Notes: a model not told the origin generated them from the sequence alone. DNA of 61,383 nucleotides from Holophagae bacterium (GCA_030429565.1 JAUIFE010000039.1:1-61383); one strand, 5' to 3'; shown: positions 17,456-26,343, counted from the stretch's first letter. Numbers and translations: made by a program.

Positions 17456-18108
17456 ATATGCAGACCGGCACTCCGCCGCTTCAAACCGAGACGCAACCGG
17501 CCTCACCCTTCCTCGATTATTTAGAAGCAAAGAAACAACGCTCCGGCAAGTGTACCGATGTGCTTGAACTGATTCGCTACTATCGCGGCGTGCTGCCCGC
17601 CGACCGTGAGAAAACGCTTAAAGAACACTTGGTCTCCTGCCAGACCTGCGCCGACCAAGCGCTGAAGATTGCCAAGGCCGGAGTGAAACCGCCACCGTCA
17701 CGGCTGCCACTAGTCCTTTCGCTGTTGCTCATTGTTTGTTTGGGGTTTGCCGTTGGCGCGCTGTGGCCCAGCCCGCATCAAGCGGCCGTGGGTTTGGTGT
17801 CGCTGGAACCGATCTCTCAGGTTTACCGCAACCAAAACCTGGATCAAACAGTAGCTCACGATCCCAGCCAAAACCTCGTCCTCCACTTGAATACCGAGGA
17901 TTTAGAAAACTACAACCACTATCGCGTGGAGCTGTTGCAAGGTGATCCGCCGCGCGTCGTCTGGCGCGGCGGCAACCTGCAACGCCGCGCCGACCGCAGC
18001 TTTGCCGTCAACGTACCCCCGGGTTACCGCGACGGTGTACTTCACTTGCGCCTGTTCGGCGACAACCGCCTGCTGGCCGAATACCAACTGCACCTGATCG
18101 ACCCCTAA
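17452..18108 (+). CDS. membrane anti-sigma factor with zinc-binding motif
   Basis: 218 residues; the ATG at 17452 overlaps the sigma stop (ATGA). The cytoplasmic N-terminus contains HLVSCQTC, an H-x3-C-x2-C motif (H59, C63, C66) typical of zf-HC2/ZAS anti-sigma factors. One membrane helix follows at about 84-105 (LPLVLSLLLIVCLGFAVGAL). The remaining 110 residues would be periplasmic and look beta-rich (LHLNTEDLENYNHYRVELL, LHLRLFGDNRLLAEYQLHL). It should hold the ECF sigma factor at the membrane. It is the most obvious candidate substrate for the SAVED-CHAT protease on the cytoplasmic side, or for the TPR-CHAT lipoprotein on the periplasmic side (inference). Confidence 0.87.
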   Translation: MNMQTGTPPLQTETQPASPFLDYLEAKKQRSGKCTDVLELIRYYRGVLPADREKTLKEHLVSCQTCADQALKIAKAGVKPPPSRLPLVLSLLLIVCLGFAVGALWPSPHQAAVGLVSLEPISQVYRNQNLDQTVAHDPSQNLVLHLNTEDLENYNHYRVELLQGDPPRVVWRGGNLQRRADRSFAVNVPPGYRDGVLHLRLFGDNRLLAEYQLHLIDP

Positions 18109-18123
18109 CACGGAGACCCACTC

Positions 18124-21054
18124 ATGAAACGTCTCATGCTTGTACTGGGGCCGGCGTTGCTGTTTTTCGGCTGCGAACAGGTTCCCTCCGCCCGCACAAC
18201 CACCGCGCCCGTCGCGGTTACACTGCGTGACCACCACGCCGGCGCGCTCGCGCCAGGCGACCAATTAACCTTCACCCGTCACCTCGAAGTCGGCCAAACG
18301 CTTTATCTGCTGGTCGCGCAACAAGGCGTCGATGTGCGCCTCGACCTGGTTGGACCCGTCGCCGACACCATCCCCGTCAGCGTCGACGGACCCACAGGTG
18401 CAAGCGGTCCCGAGGAACTTTGGTTCCGCGCCGACCACGCCGGTCTATACCGCATCACCCTCACCGCAGGCGGACGCCTTGCCGGCCGCTACGCACTGTC
18501 GCTGCAGCAACCAGACGCGGCCGATCCCGAATTTCAGCACCGCCTTCACGCCTTCACCTTCGCCCAAACGCTGGCACATCAGGCAAAAGACGCCGAGGTC
18601 GCACCCACCGAGTGGGAAACCCTGGTGCGGCTGTGGCGCCAAACCAACCATCCGCGTCAAACGGCGGCGGCTTTGTATTTCATGGCCGAAGCCATCGCTC
18701 CAACAGAACGACCGCGTGCGATAGCCGCACTCGATGCAGCCTGGCTACTCCTGCGCGAGCACAACGCCCCCGTTTGGGCCGTCCTCATCGGCAACCGCCT
18801 CGCCTTTCACACCCACCTTAACGGCGAACCCGAACGCGCCGACCGGCAATGGCAAGCCACCCGCGACCTCGCCCGCCAACACGGCCTCACCTGGTGGGAA
18901 GGCTTCGTCCTCAAACACATCGGCCTCGCCAATCACGGTCAAAACCGTTACGACGAGGCCGTCACCGCTTACAACCAAGCCATCAGCCTATTCGAGCGCA
19001 GCGGCGACACCAAACAACAGGCTCAGACCCAGATCCGTTTGGCCCAAACCCTCATCCTGGTCGGCCGCCTCATCGATGCCGACGACGCCCTCGACCGCGC
19101 CGAAGCACTGAACCACAACACCAACCTGATCCCGGTCCACACTTCAATTTTGCTACAACGTGGTTGGCTGGCGCAACGGCGCGGCGACTACAGCCGAGCC
19201 GAAGCCCTGATCCAACAAGCGTTGCGGCTCAAAACCGAACTGGCCGGCGCACACACAACAGCGGGCATCCTCGACCGCCTCGGCACGCTGTATCAACTGC
19301 AAGGGTATTGGACCGAAGCCGACGCCACCTACGAGCGCGCCCTGGCCGTGGCCAAAAATAACGGTCGCGCAGACCATGTCGCCATGATTCGCACCAACAT
19401 GGCGCGTTCCCTGCTCAGCCAGGACCGTATTGAGGAGATCGACCTCCGCGAGAGCCTCGCCACCTTTACCAAGTCCGGCGACGCCGATAGTGCCGCTCAG
19501 GTCCATGCCATACTCGCCGAACAAGCACGCCACCGCGACCAATCCCTAACCGCCTTGGCCCATCTCGAGAACGCGCTGACCGCACTCGACAACGCGCGCG
19601 GCACCTTTCCCGATCCCCATTATGCGCGACCCTACATCGCCGCTCGCTTCGACCTAGTCACGCAAACCCGTGACTTACTTTTCGCGCTCGACACCCAGCA
19701 TCCCGGCCGCGGCTATGCCGAGCGGGCGCTGGCCTTGATCGAACGCGTGCGGGCGCGCACCCTACGAGAACAGCTCGCCGCCGCGCCGGTCATACCCAAC
19801 GACGCCGCCAAAAGCGCATTGGCGAAGGTCAACGAACTGGAACTGCAACGACTGCGCGCCGAGGAGAACGAGGACGCGGCGGCGGTGGCGACGCTTTCCG
19901 CATCGATTCGCGACCAGTTGCGCGCCTTGCCGCCGTTACCGGCCCGGGCGCCGTCACCAAGCTTCGACCTAGTCACCTTACGCGCCGAACTGCTGCACCC
20001 CGACCGCCGCTTGGTGGTTTATGCCTTGGGCGAACCCACAAGCCGCGTGTTGGTCATCGGCCCCAACAGCTTCGTCAGCCGTGCGCTACCGGGGCGCAAG
20101 ACCTTTCTCGCCGGTGTCGATGGGTTAATGAACGCCGTAACCGGCCACAACCCGGTGCAGACCAAGCTGCTGGCACGCAAGCTCGGCGCCCTATTATTGG
20201 CGCCGATTCAGGCCGACATCGCCGGCAAGGAATTGCTGATCATTAAGGACGACGGTCTGCACGCTCTGCCTTTTGCCATGCTGCACCATCCCCGAAGCGA
20301 TCATTATTTGGTGCAGGACCACCTGCTTGGTGAATTGCCGTCGGCATCCATCGGCGTGGCCCTCGCACGGCGGGCGCGCACCCGAGAACGGCCGACCTTG
20401 CCGGCGGCGGTTTTTGCCGATGCTGTGTACCCGCAAAAAACGCCGCCCGACCTCAATGCGCTGCAACAGGCCTTTGGCCGGCAGGCGTTTCAGACCTTGG
20501 CGTGGTCCGCGCGCGAGGCCGAGGCGGTGGCTCGTTTGGCCTCGGACACCGACCTGTTCCTGCGCCAGGCCGCCTCACGCGCACAGTTGCAGGCTTTGGT
20601 CGGCCAACGCCGCCCGTTTTTGCACTTCGCCGTTCACGGCCTGTTGCACAGTGAAACGTCCTTATCGGGATTGGTGCTCTCGCTGGAGGATGCGCGCGGG
20701 TATGAGGTGCCCGGTTTCTTGCGCTTGCACCAACTGGAGCACATGCACTTCCCCGTCGACTTGGTCGTCCTGAGTGCCTGTCAAACGGCGCTGGGCACCC
20801 GATGGCGCGGCGAAGGTCCGGTCGGACCAGGCCGCGCCTTCCACGCGGCCGGCGCGACCCATGTGCTGATGTCGACCTGGCGCATCCGCGACGGCGAAGC
20901 CACCGTCAACTTAATGACCCACTTCTACGACGCCTTGCTGCAGCGTGGTTTGCCGCCGGCAGCGGCCTGGCGCCAGGCCCAGTTGGCAATGATCGACAGC
21001 GGCGCCGACCCTTACGCCTGGGCCGGCTTCCTGCTAAGCGGCCCGCTCCCCTGA
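18124..21054 (+). CDS. TPR-CHAT lipoprotein (second caspase-like protease)
   Basis: 976 residues, 15 bases after the anti-sigma gene, ribosome binding site GGAG. The N-terminus MKRLMLVLGPALLFFGCEQ is a lipoprotein signal with a lipobox cysteine at 17. Residues of about 30-110 are beta-rich, about 130-480 consist of TPR-like helical repeats (WWEGFVLKHIGLANHG, YDEAVTAYNQAISLFE, YTEADATYERALAVA-type units). A CHAT domain ends the protein: histidine in LHFAVHGLL at about 838 and cysteine in VLSACQTALG at about 886, closing with DPYAWAGFLLSG. If the lipoprotein prediction is right, its protease faces the periplasm, unlike SAVED-CHAT. TPR-CHAT is also the protease of Craspase. Here it may sense or cut the periplasmic part of the anti-sigma protein. 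Confidence 0.9.
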   Translation: MKRLMLVLGPALLFFGCEQVPSARTTTAPVAVTLRDHHAGALAPGDQLTFTRHLEVGQTLYLLVAQQGVDVRLDLVGPVADTIPVSVDGPTGASGPEELWFRADHAGLYRITLTAGGRLAGRYALSLQQPDAADPEFQHRLHAFTFAQTLAHQAKDAEVAPTEWETLVRLWRQTNHPRQTAAALYFMAEAIAPTERPRAIAALDAAWLLLREHNAPVWAVLIGNRLAFHTHLNGEPERADRQWQATRDLARQHGLTWWEGFVLKHIGLANHGQNRYDEAVTAYNQAISLFERSGDTKQQAQTQIRLAQTLILVGRLIDADDALDRAEALNHNTNLIPVHTSILLQRGWLAQRRGDYSRAEALIQQALRLKTELAGAHTTAGILDRLGTLYQLQGYWTEADATYERALAVAKNNGRADHVAMIRTNMARSLLSQDRIEEIDLRESLATFTKSGDADSAAQVHAILAEQARHRDQSLTALAHLENALTALDNARGTFPDPHYARPYIAARFDLVTQTRDLLFALDTQHPGRGYAERALALIERVRARTLREQLAAAPVIPNDAAKSALAKVNELELQRLRAEENEDAAAVATLSASIRDQLRALPPLPARAPSPSFDLVTLRAELLHPDRRLVVYALGEPTSRVLVIGPNSFVSRALPGRKTFLAGVDGLMNAVTGHNPVQTKLLARKLGALLLAPIQADIAGKELLIIKDDGLHALPFAMLHHPRSDHYLVQDHLLGELPSASIGVALARRARTRERPTLPAAVFADAVYPQKTPPDLNALQQAFGRQAFQTLAWSAREAEAVARLASDTDLFLRQAASRAQLQALVGQRRPFLHFAVHGLLHSETSLSGLVLSLEDARGYEVPGFLRLHQLEHMHFPVDLVVLSACQTALGTRWRGEGPVGPGRAFHAAGATHVLMSTWRIRDGEATVNLMTHFYDALLQRGLPPAAAWRQAQLAMIDSGADPYAWAGFLLSGPLP

Positions 21055-21171
21055 CCTTTCCCCTCATTCACATGGCCCATCATCGACCGCCGGCATCACC
21101 CGCGAGTGGTGGCACCGCTTGCTCATTCAACGGCGGCCGATCCGACCCGTATCCCATCTTTGGAGTGACTC

Positions 21172-21879
21172 ATGCTTCTTTTTTTGTGCCTGTACCTGTT
21201 CAATCAAACCCCGACCGATCCGCCGGTTATAAAACCCGCACCGTCACCAGGTGAAACCGCAACCCTCAATCCAGCCGTCAAATCAGCGCTGATGATTCAG
21301 CGTAAGGAACTGGAACTCAAGATGGAAAGGGCCGATTTTGAGATTAGCAAAGACGTTGTCAAATGGAACCTCTTTGTGGGTTCCTTTTTCGGGTTGCTTG
21401 GGCTCAATCTACTGGCCGTGTTTTTGGCGTATCGCAAATCGCAAAAACATTTTTTCGCATATATGGATAAAAAGTTACAGGAACAAGCCGATTCCCTGTT
21501 TGCGGTGCTCGACAACTATGACCAAGATCTGAAATTAAAAGCCGATACGCGCATTCACCTGCTCACCGCCGACGGCAATAACCAGATACGTGGCCTACTC
21601 ATGCGTTGGGGCTTCAAAAAGGTGACACCGGCTCTGGCAGACACATTCCTCGCCAAGGCTGATCGCAACGCCTTTGACCTCTTGCTGTTTGACCGATTAG
21701 ATGCCGACCAAATCAACCAGATCTTGGCTGAGATGCCAGACCAGATAAGCGTCGTTTACGCACCAGACGGCACGTTAAAAGGTGTCAATCGCGAACGGGT
21801 GAACTTCGCTAATTCGCAGATCACCTTGTTCACCCGCATCTTGGAAACGGCCCGCTTCAATCGCGACAACCAAAGCTGA
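21172..21879 (+). CDS. membrane protein with C-terminal alpha/beta domain
   Basis: 235 residues, GGAG upstream of the ATG. After a short hydrophobic N-terminus (LLFLCLYLF) and proline-rich stretch, a charged helix (RKELELKMERADFEI) leads into a strong membrane helix at about 65-87 (WNLFVGSFFGLLGLNLLAVFLAY). Residues from 95 on alternate strands and helices: IHLLTADGNNQIRGLLMRWG, FDLLLFDRL, ISVVYAPDG. This looks like a receiver-like or Rossmannoid domain on the cytoplasmic face, but I cannot name a family. It is the fifth gene of the SAVED-CHAT operon, 117 bases after TPR-CHAT. A role as membrane effector or protease target is possible but unsupported. Confidence 0.75.
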   Translation: MLLFLCLYLFNQTPTDPPVIKPAPSPGETATLNPAVKSALMIQRKELELKMERADFEISKDVVKWNLFVGSFFGLLGLNLLAVFLAYRKSQKHFFAYMDKKLQEQADSLFAVLDNYDQDLKLKADTRIHLLTADGNNQIRGLLMRWGFKKVTPALADTFLAKADRNAFDLLLFDRLDADQINQILAEMPDQISVVYAPDGTLKGVNRERVNFANSQITLFTRILETARFNRDNQS

Positions 21880-22011
21880 TTGTCACAGTCGTCGCCCTTG
21901 TGTCGCGTCGCGTTGCGCGATGTGGCGCAGCTTGCTCAGCCATTGAGGGCGGCCCGCAACATCAACGGACCTCGTGTCCACAACCTGAATTTTCCTGAAG
22001 GAGACCCGATC

Positions 22012-22218
22012 ATGATCGACAAGGACCCCATTGACGTACCGATGCAAAACCAAACACCGAGCGAACCGCCGACCGGCATCGATCCCGACGAGCCGGACCC
22101 AGACAACCCAAAAACGGGCAGGTTGAGCGGCGGCAAGGATGCGTTCAGCCGTGCGCTTGGCGGCCGTCGTCGCCACCGTCCCCCAACGGATCCGGCTGAT
22201 AAGGAAAACGAGGCCTAA
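22012..22218 (+). CDS. small acidic, proline-rich protein
   Basis: 68 residues from the ATG at 22012, with AAGGAG nine bases upstream. A longer in-frame start at 21880 lacks a ribosome binding site. The protein is rich in Asp, Glu and Pro in its first half (GIDPDEPDPDNPK) and in Arg in its second (RALGGRRRHRPP), so it is probably disordered. It is the last gene of the operon. Small disordered proteins at the end of such operons can be regulators or protease substrates, but no direct evidence is visible. Confidence 0.55.
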   Translation: MIDKDPIDVPMQNQTPSEPPTGIDPDEPDPDNPKTGRLSGGKDAFSRALGGRRRHRPPTDPADKENEA

Positions 22219-22354
22219 GCCGCAGAGGCGGTGGTGCACGAAAGCAAGCCGCCCCATCCCGGATCGGCCAACCGCCACCAAAATTCGGAATGGAACCGCC
22301 TCGGCCTGAAAACGCCAACCGAGGCTTAAAGACAGTAGCGTTAACCCCTGGCCC

Positions 22355-22392
22355 CCATGGATCGATGAGCTTTAGCCGACATCGATCCATGG
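22355..22392. repeat. 13-bp perfect hairpin
   Basis: CCATGGATCGATG (22355-22367) pairs perfectly with its complement at 22380-22392 across a 12-base loop. It lies 140 bases beyond the last gene of the SAVED-CHAT operon, so it may terminate it, although no T-run follows. Confidence 0.6.
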
Positions 22393-22608
22393 TCGCCCGT
22401 GCCTGTTCACCGTCGCGGATCGCCGGTGCCACCGGGCGAGAAACAGACAACACCGCCGTGAGGGGCCCGAAGCTCGTAGCCAAGCGCAAAACGCGGCGAA
22501 AACCCTAGCCAAAAACCCAAATCCATGGGGCAAGGGTGCTGCTGCGAGCCTGCCACTTCACCGTAGCGGGATGGACCTCAACCCAGGTAGATCGATGCCG
22601 CCCCAGCA

Positions 22609-22661
22609 TTTTTTCTTCGCAAAAGCCTTTCACCCTAGCGAAGGTTTTTGCGAAGAAAAAA
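22609..22661. repeat. long A/T-flanked palindrome
   Basis: A roughly 22-bp inverted repeat: TTTTTTCTTCGCAAAAGCCTT at 22609-22629 pairs with the sequence ending GCGAAGAAAAAA at about 22660 with one mismatch, loop of about ten bases. Because it ends in A/T runs on both sides it would work as a bidirectional terminator. Its core resembles the palindrome found inside the second CRISPR array at 60307-60365 (both read CATTT-x-TTCTTC at the left arm). Confidence 0.65.
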
Positions 22662-23180
22662 GGCCCGCCGCCCAGCCTGGGTGTCGGGCGCAGTGAAGCC
22701 AAGCGGCCCATGGCGGCCTTCATAACGGCAGGAAACCGGGCCCATCCGTCAGGCTTGGTGACAAAAGCGCCATCAGTAAAACCTGGCTACGGCGACGCGA
22801 ATCATCCGCAACCCCATGGTGTGCAATGACAACAGCAACTAGCAGGAAAAATCCCGGCAACGAAGACAATCACCAGCGGCGAAAAGACCGGAGCATCAGG
22901 CGAAGCAATCGGCTAAGATGGAAAGCTAACCAAAAATCCAAAGGTCAACCAACAAAAGATAATCTTTTTAATTATCCATCAATCAAAATGATCGACCGCT
23001 TTTCCCGACCCGGCCACCAAAAAGCCAAATAAGCCGTTTTGAGTCAAGCCCTTAAAGAAAGTAATTTGGTAAAACGCACTTTTTACAAAAAAACCACTTT
23101 TTGTCTCCAATCCACAAGACACCCAGATTCCATCAACAAACTACTCAAAATAAATCGGTTACAAACCACACCCAACCAAA

Positions 23181-23267
23181 AACAGAACAAAAACGAGTTT
23201 CTATGCAATATTGGTACAGTTTTGAGATATTCACAAACCGAGGTATTATAGTTTAAAATTCGCTAGT
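23181..23267 (+). promoter_or_regulatory. CRISPR array 1 leader
   Basis: AT-rich sequence directly upstream of the first perfect repeat. A TATTAT element at about 23244 resembles a -10 box. The array is read on the plus strand because the repeat reads in the crRNA-sense I-E orientation (stem first, tag ATGATCCG next to the spacer) and because the degenerate repeat is at the opposite end. Confidence 0.55.
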
Positions 23268-24269
23268 CTGTTCCCCGCACGCCCGGGGATGATCCGCTGA
23301 ACGAGTTCGCCGCGTGGTGCTTTGAAATCTGTTCCCCGCACGCCCGGGGATGATCCGCTTTGGTAAATCAAAGCCTTTTACATTATGACCTGTTCCCCGC
23401 ACGCCCGGGGATGATCCGTTGTTGGCCGAACTCGTAAACCTGGCCGCTAACTGTTCCCCGCACGCCCGGGGATGATCCGGTCGCGCAACTCCTAAGAAAA
23501 TTGAAGCGTTACTGTTCCCCGCACGCCCGGGGATGATCCGTCGCGCTCGCGGAAGAGCTGGAAGCATGGTACCTGTTCCCCGCACGCCCGGGGATGATCC
23601 GTCTCCCACCAGTGTGTTGGTTTGGATCGCAGCCTGTTCCCCGCACGCCCGGGGATGATCCGAGCTTGCAGGCTCCCGACGCCGTCCGTTCCGGCTGTTC
23701 CCCGCACGCCCGGGGATGATCCGCCGGCCTTGCCGACTTGGCCGGCGTGCCCTATCTGTTCCCCGCACGCCCGGGGATGATCCGGATCTTAGCTTCATCT
23801 GGGATTTGCTCAGCAACTGTTCCCCGCACGCCCGGGGATGATCCAGTCGACCATGAGACATGGCGTAATCTGTTTTCCTGTTCCCCGCACGCCCGGGGAT
23901 GATCCGCTGTCCAGGGGTTAACTGGCCATAAAATGACCCTGTTCCCCGCACGCCCGGGGATGATCCGCCCTGACGGCGCGCGTGTTTATCGCCCGGCTGC
24001 TGTTCCCCGCACGCCCGGGGGTGATCCGAATAACGAGAGCCAGGCTGATCAATCTGACCACTGTTCCCCGCACGCCCGGGGATGATCCGCTCGGAGAACC
24101 TTCTTCGTAAATCTCCGCCAGCTGTTCCCCGCACGCCCGGGGATGATCCGCGTGGTCAACCCGAAGGACCGGGCGCTTTATTCTGTTCCCCGCACGCCCG
24201 GGGATGATCCGTCATCACACGGCCCACGGTCGAACTTTTTATCCTGTTCCCCGTTGACACGGGGAACAG
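23268..24269 (+). CRISPR. CRISPR array 1, type I-E-form repeat
   Basis: Sixteen 29-base repeats, spaced exactly 61 bases apart from 23268 to 24183 (32-base spacers), plus a degenerate terminal copy at 24244. The repeat starts CTGTTCCCCG, has a CACGCC loop, a CGGGG stem arm, and ends ATGATCCG. Single-base variants occur at the repeats starting 23817 and 24000. The terminal copy keeps only CTGTTCCCCG and then forms a perfect palindrome with CGGGGAACAG around TTGACA. Stem position and 8-base tag fit processing by the cas6e of this window. Spacers show no obvious match within the window by eye. Confidence 0.98.
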
Positions 24270-24333
24270 CATTAGATCTCGTTTGTTTTGATGCCTTTAT
24301 GTGATCTTTGGTTTTGGTTTTTCTGATTTGTAG

Positions 24334-24711
24334 TCACTTGGTAGTCGGCCGGGACGATACAACTTGACCGCCTCTTGGGAGTGCATGAGTCTCAATGAAA
24401 GACTCTACGTCACTCTTCAGGTACAACACCTTCCGATTTAACACAAAATAACGCAAGGGCTTGCGGAGTCGCCTCGATTCCTGCAACCAACGACATGAGA
24501 AAATATTTGGCCAGCGCTCAGCCACTTGCTTTTCTGTCAGGTAGCGATCTGCTTTGGCCGCTTCCACCCTGCTGGCATACTCTTTCACGACGGGCGCTCG
24601 CTCATAAATAGAGACTGAGGCCACCTCAGCAATCATTTGCCAAAGCAAGTTTTCAATGGCGATATTTCCGACCGGTACAGCGGTGGTTTGACTGGCTTTT
24701 GGCGATTCCAT
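24334..24711 (-). CDS. excisionase-like helix-turn-helix protein
   Basis: 125 residues, ATG at 24711 with AGGAGG upstream. The C-terminal half reads RYLTEKQVAERWP, then FSCRWLQESRRLRKP, LRYFVLNRKVLYLKSDVESFI: the winged-helix pattern of MerR-like/excisionase (HTH_17) DNA-binding proteins, where a helix-turn-helix is followed by the residues reading out operator DNA. Located at the opposite end of the island from the integrase and transcribed outward over a GTAGTC repeat cluster, it is probably the directionality factor for integrase or a regulator of the mobilisation genes. Confidence 0.75.
   Translation of the reverse strand: MESPKASQTTAVPVGNIAIENLLWQMIAEVASVSIYERAPVVKEYASRVEAAKADRYLTEKQVAERWPNIFSCRWLQESRRLRKPLRYFVLNRKVLYLKSDVESFIETHALPRGGQVVSSRPTTK
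24341..24357. repeat. island left-end repeat, attachment-site candidate
   Basis: GTAGTCGGCCGGGACGA here and GTAGTCGGCCGGGATGA at 59377-59393 differ by one base. Both lie within clusters of GTAGTC motifs: here TAGTCACTTG just before (24331-24340), there TAGTCACTTG at 59297-59306 and further copies. This copy overlaps the 3' end of the excisionase-like gene. It may be an attachment core or integrase/excisionase binding sites. Confidence 0.5.
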
Positions 24712-25147
24712 TTCATCCTCCTACGGGATTGCTTGATCCATTCAATGCTTCATGAATGTGGTGGTTAAGGAGCGGGGCTTTTCTGCACCGGGCAAGGACA
24801 AAGATTTCATGTTCTGCCAAGCCGGGAAAAATCCGTAATCCATTGTGTTGAAATATTTTACGTTTTCCTGGACAAATGAAAATGTCCAAGAAAATGTAAA
24901 ACGTTCGAATTGACCAATTTTTGTTTTTCATGAACGGATAAATGCGAGTTGGAATGGAAGCGCAGGTTGGATGTATGGCGTTGATTGCTTGAACGAATGA
25001 TGGTGCCTGACACCGCTTGATGGATACGGGGTGGAAAAGTATGGGGAATGAATAGGGGGAGGTTGTTTTTGTTGGCGTTTCGAAAATTCAGATTGCCGCC
25101 ACGTGCGTAACAAAGACGATCTTATAAACGGCTCTGATTCTTTGGTC
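24712..25147. promoter_or_regulatory. intergenic region with a large imperfect palindrome
   Basis: About 435 bases upstream of the excisionase-like gene. A 19-bp imperfect inverted repeat spans 24856-24901 (left arm TTTTACGTTTTCCTGGACA). Its centre GGACAAAT-GA-AAATGTCC (24870-24887) recurs almost exactly at 42686-42703, upstream of the code-25 gene block. That suggests a common operator. Two overlapping minus-strand frames here have no ribosome binding site and are not called. Confidence 0.5.
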
Positions 25148-26335
25148 TCAGTCTTCCGGCCTCAAAAGTGTTTGGATAAGGTGGAGTTTTCGCCCCATTT
25201 GTTTGACGGCCAACTCACGCGCCAAGGCACGCTTGATTCGATTCCGACGCTGCCACCATTTGCGGGAAAAAGGGAGGTGAACATGTTTGGCGAGGGTAAT
25301 GCTTGATTTGGCATAGGCCGTGGCAAGACGTTCATTTTCTTGTTGTTTTGCAAGAACCTTCGACCACCCCTTGGTCTGCACCTCTGCCAATATACCCACA
25401 AGCTCTGACTTCCAATCCGGCCGTTTATCGAAGTTCACCAAGCCCATGCGGTCTGCTTGGGGTAGTACTTCGGATGCCTTGGAAAGCGTGCCAAACAAGC
25501 GCAGACATGCGGCCTTCACCCATACGTCGTTGGTGTTGCTGTGAGAGAGGTAGGACAGCAACGCTTTGTTGGTTTTTGAATAACTGTCATCAAATTGATC
25601 TGCCAATCGGGCATACAACACCGGTTTCTTTTTGGCAACTTCATCAAGGCCTGAGCGAATAAGGGTTTCTTGGAATGAGCGATATATAGCGGCCCTGTTG
25701 GTTTTTTTGTGTTTCCTACTCGGGCGTGGGATGGTGATGGTGTAGGAACCGGTTACCCAAGAGCGGGTAGTGGTAACGGTTTTTCCTCTTCCATAAGCCA
25801 ATTGGATTATAGGAAGGGATTCGGGGTCTGTTTGTATTCCAAGTCTCTTGAGCCAGACGTAATTTTGATCGCGTTTTTTTGCGAGTGTCTGTAAGCGGAT
25901 ATTGTGATCGGATAGTTTCAGTTTCCCCAGTGAGACTTGACCCCAATCCGGGAATTGATCCAAGGTGGATGCTCTGGAATCTCGATTTGATGGTCGCTTC
26001 TTTTTCTCTGTGGTCTGTACCCTGGAAGACCGCTTTGGAGTGGGGTCATTGCCAACAACCACCGATCCAGAAGAAGAACCCACCCCATCGCTGGATACCC
26101 CAGTTTCGGTGTAGTGATAACGGGTAGATTGGGATTGATCCCCGGTGCTCTGTTTTTCAACTTTGGGTGAAGATGAAGAGTGATGCGCCCCGGCAATCAC
26201 AGAATGGCTTGGCGAAACCTTGCCAACCGGGCCGAGGTAGGTGCAGGTTGACTTCACTTTCCCGCCGATCCGTTTGGAGGATTGCAAATAGTAGTATTGC
26301 CGTCCTTTGATGGTCTTTATGCAAATGAAGGCCAT
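25148..26335 (-). CDS. hypothetical protein of the mobilisation region
   Basis: 395 residues, AGGAAA upstream of the ATG at 26335. The N-terminus (FICIKTIKGRQYYYLQSSKR then GGKVKSTCTYLGPVG) has the look of a short beta-sheet module also seen at the start of some transposase-like proteins. Residues of about 50-135 are Ser/Thr-rich and probably disordered. The C-terminal 250 residues are basic and helical, ending in KWWQRRNRIKRALARELAVKQMG. No family recognised. It lies downstream of the replication-relaxation gene in the same orientation, so a role in DNA processing or transfer is plausible. Confidence 0.6.
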   Translation of the reverse strand: MAFICIKTIKGRQYYYLQSSKRIGGKVKSTCTYLGPVGKVSPSHSVIAGAHHSSSSPKVEKQSTGDQSQSTRYHYTETGVSSDGVGSSSGSVVVGNDPTPKRSSRVQTTEKKKRPSNRDSRASTLDQFPDWGQVSLGKLKLSDHNIRLQTLAKKRDQNYVWLKRLGIQTDPESLPIIQLAYGRGKTVTTTRSWVTGSYTITIPRPSRKHKKTNRAAIYRSFQETLIRSGLDEVAKKKPVLYARLADQFDDSYSKTNKALLSYLSHSNTNDVWVKAACLRLFGTLSKASEVLPQADRMGLVNFDKRPDWKSELVGILAEVQTKGWSKVLAKQQENERLATAYAKSSITLAKHVHLPFSRKWWQRRNRIKRALARELAVKQMGRKLHLIQTLLRPED

Positions 26336-26343
26336 AATTTTTC

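Larger units (their letters stand above)
22219..23180. other. intergenic region with palindromic elements, no gene supported
   Basis: About 960 bases between the SAVED-CHAT operon and the CRISPR leader. Open frames are short and lack ribosome binding sites. Two strong palindromes are annotated separately (22355-22392 and 22609-22661). From about 22820 the sequence becomes markedly A-rich towards the array. Confidence 0.6.

Noticed and set aside
23253..24134. Long minus-strand open frames across CRISPR array 1, with repeating IIPGRAGN / DHPRACGEQ / SSPGVRGT
   Set aside because: They are translations of the repeat in three phases (61-base period); no ribosome binding sites and no protein character.
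24244..24269. Proof of island integration into the CRISPR repeat by exchange in a 6-base overlap
   Set aside because: The spacer bases differ at the two ends (TTGACA versus CACGCC), so the simple tyrosine recombinase junction rule is not met; kept only as a hypothesis.
24713..25113. Two short overlapping minus-strand frames upstream of the excisionase-like gene
   Set aside because: No ribosome binding sites; they overlap a palindromic regulatory region.
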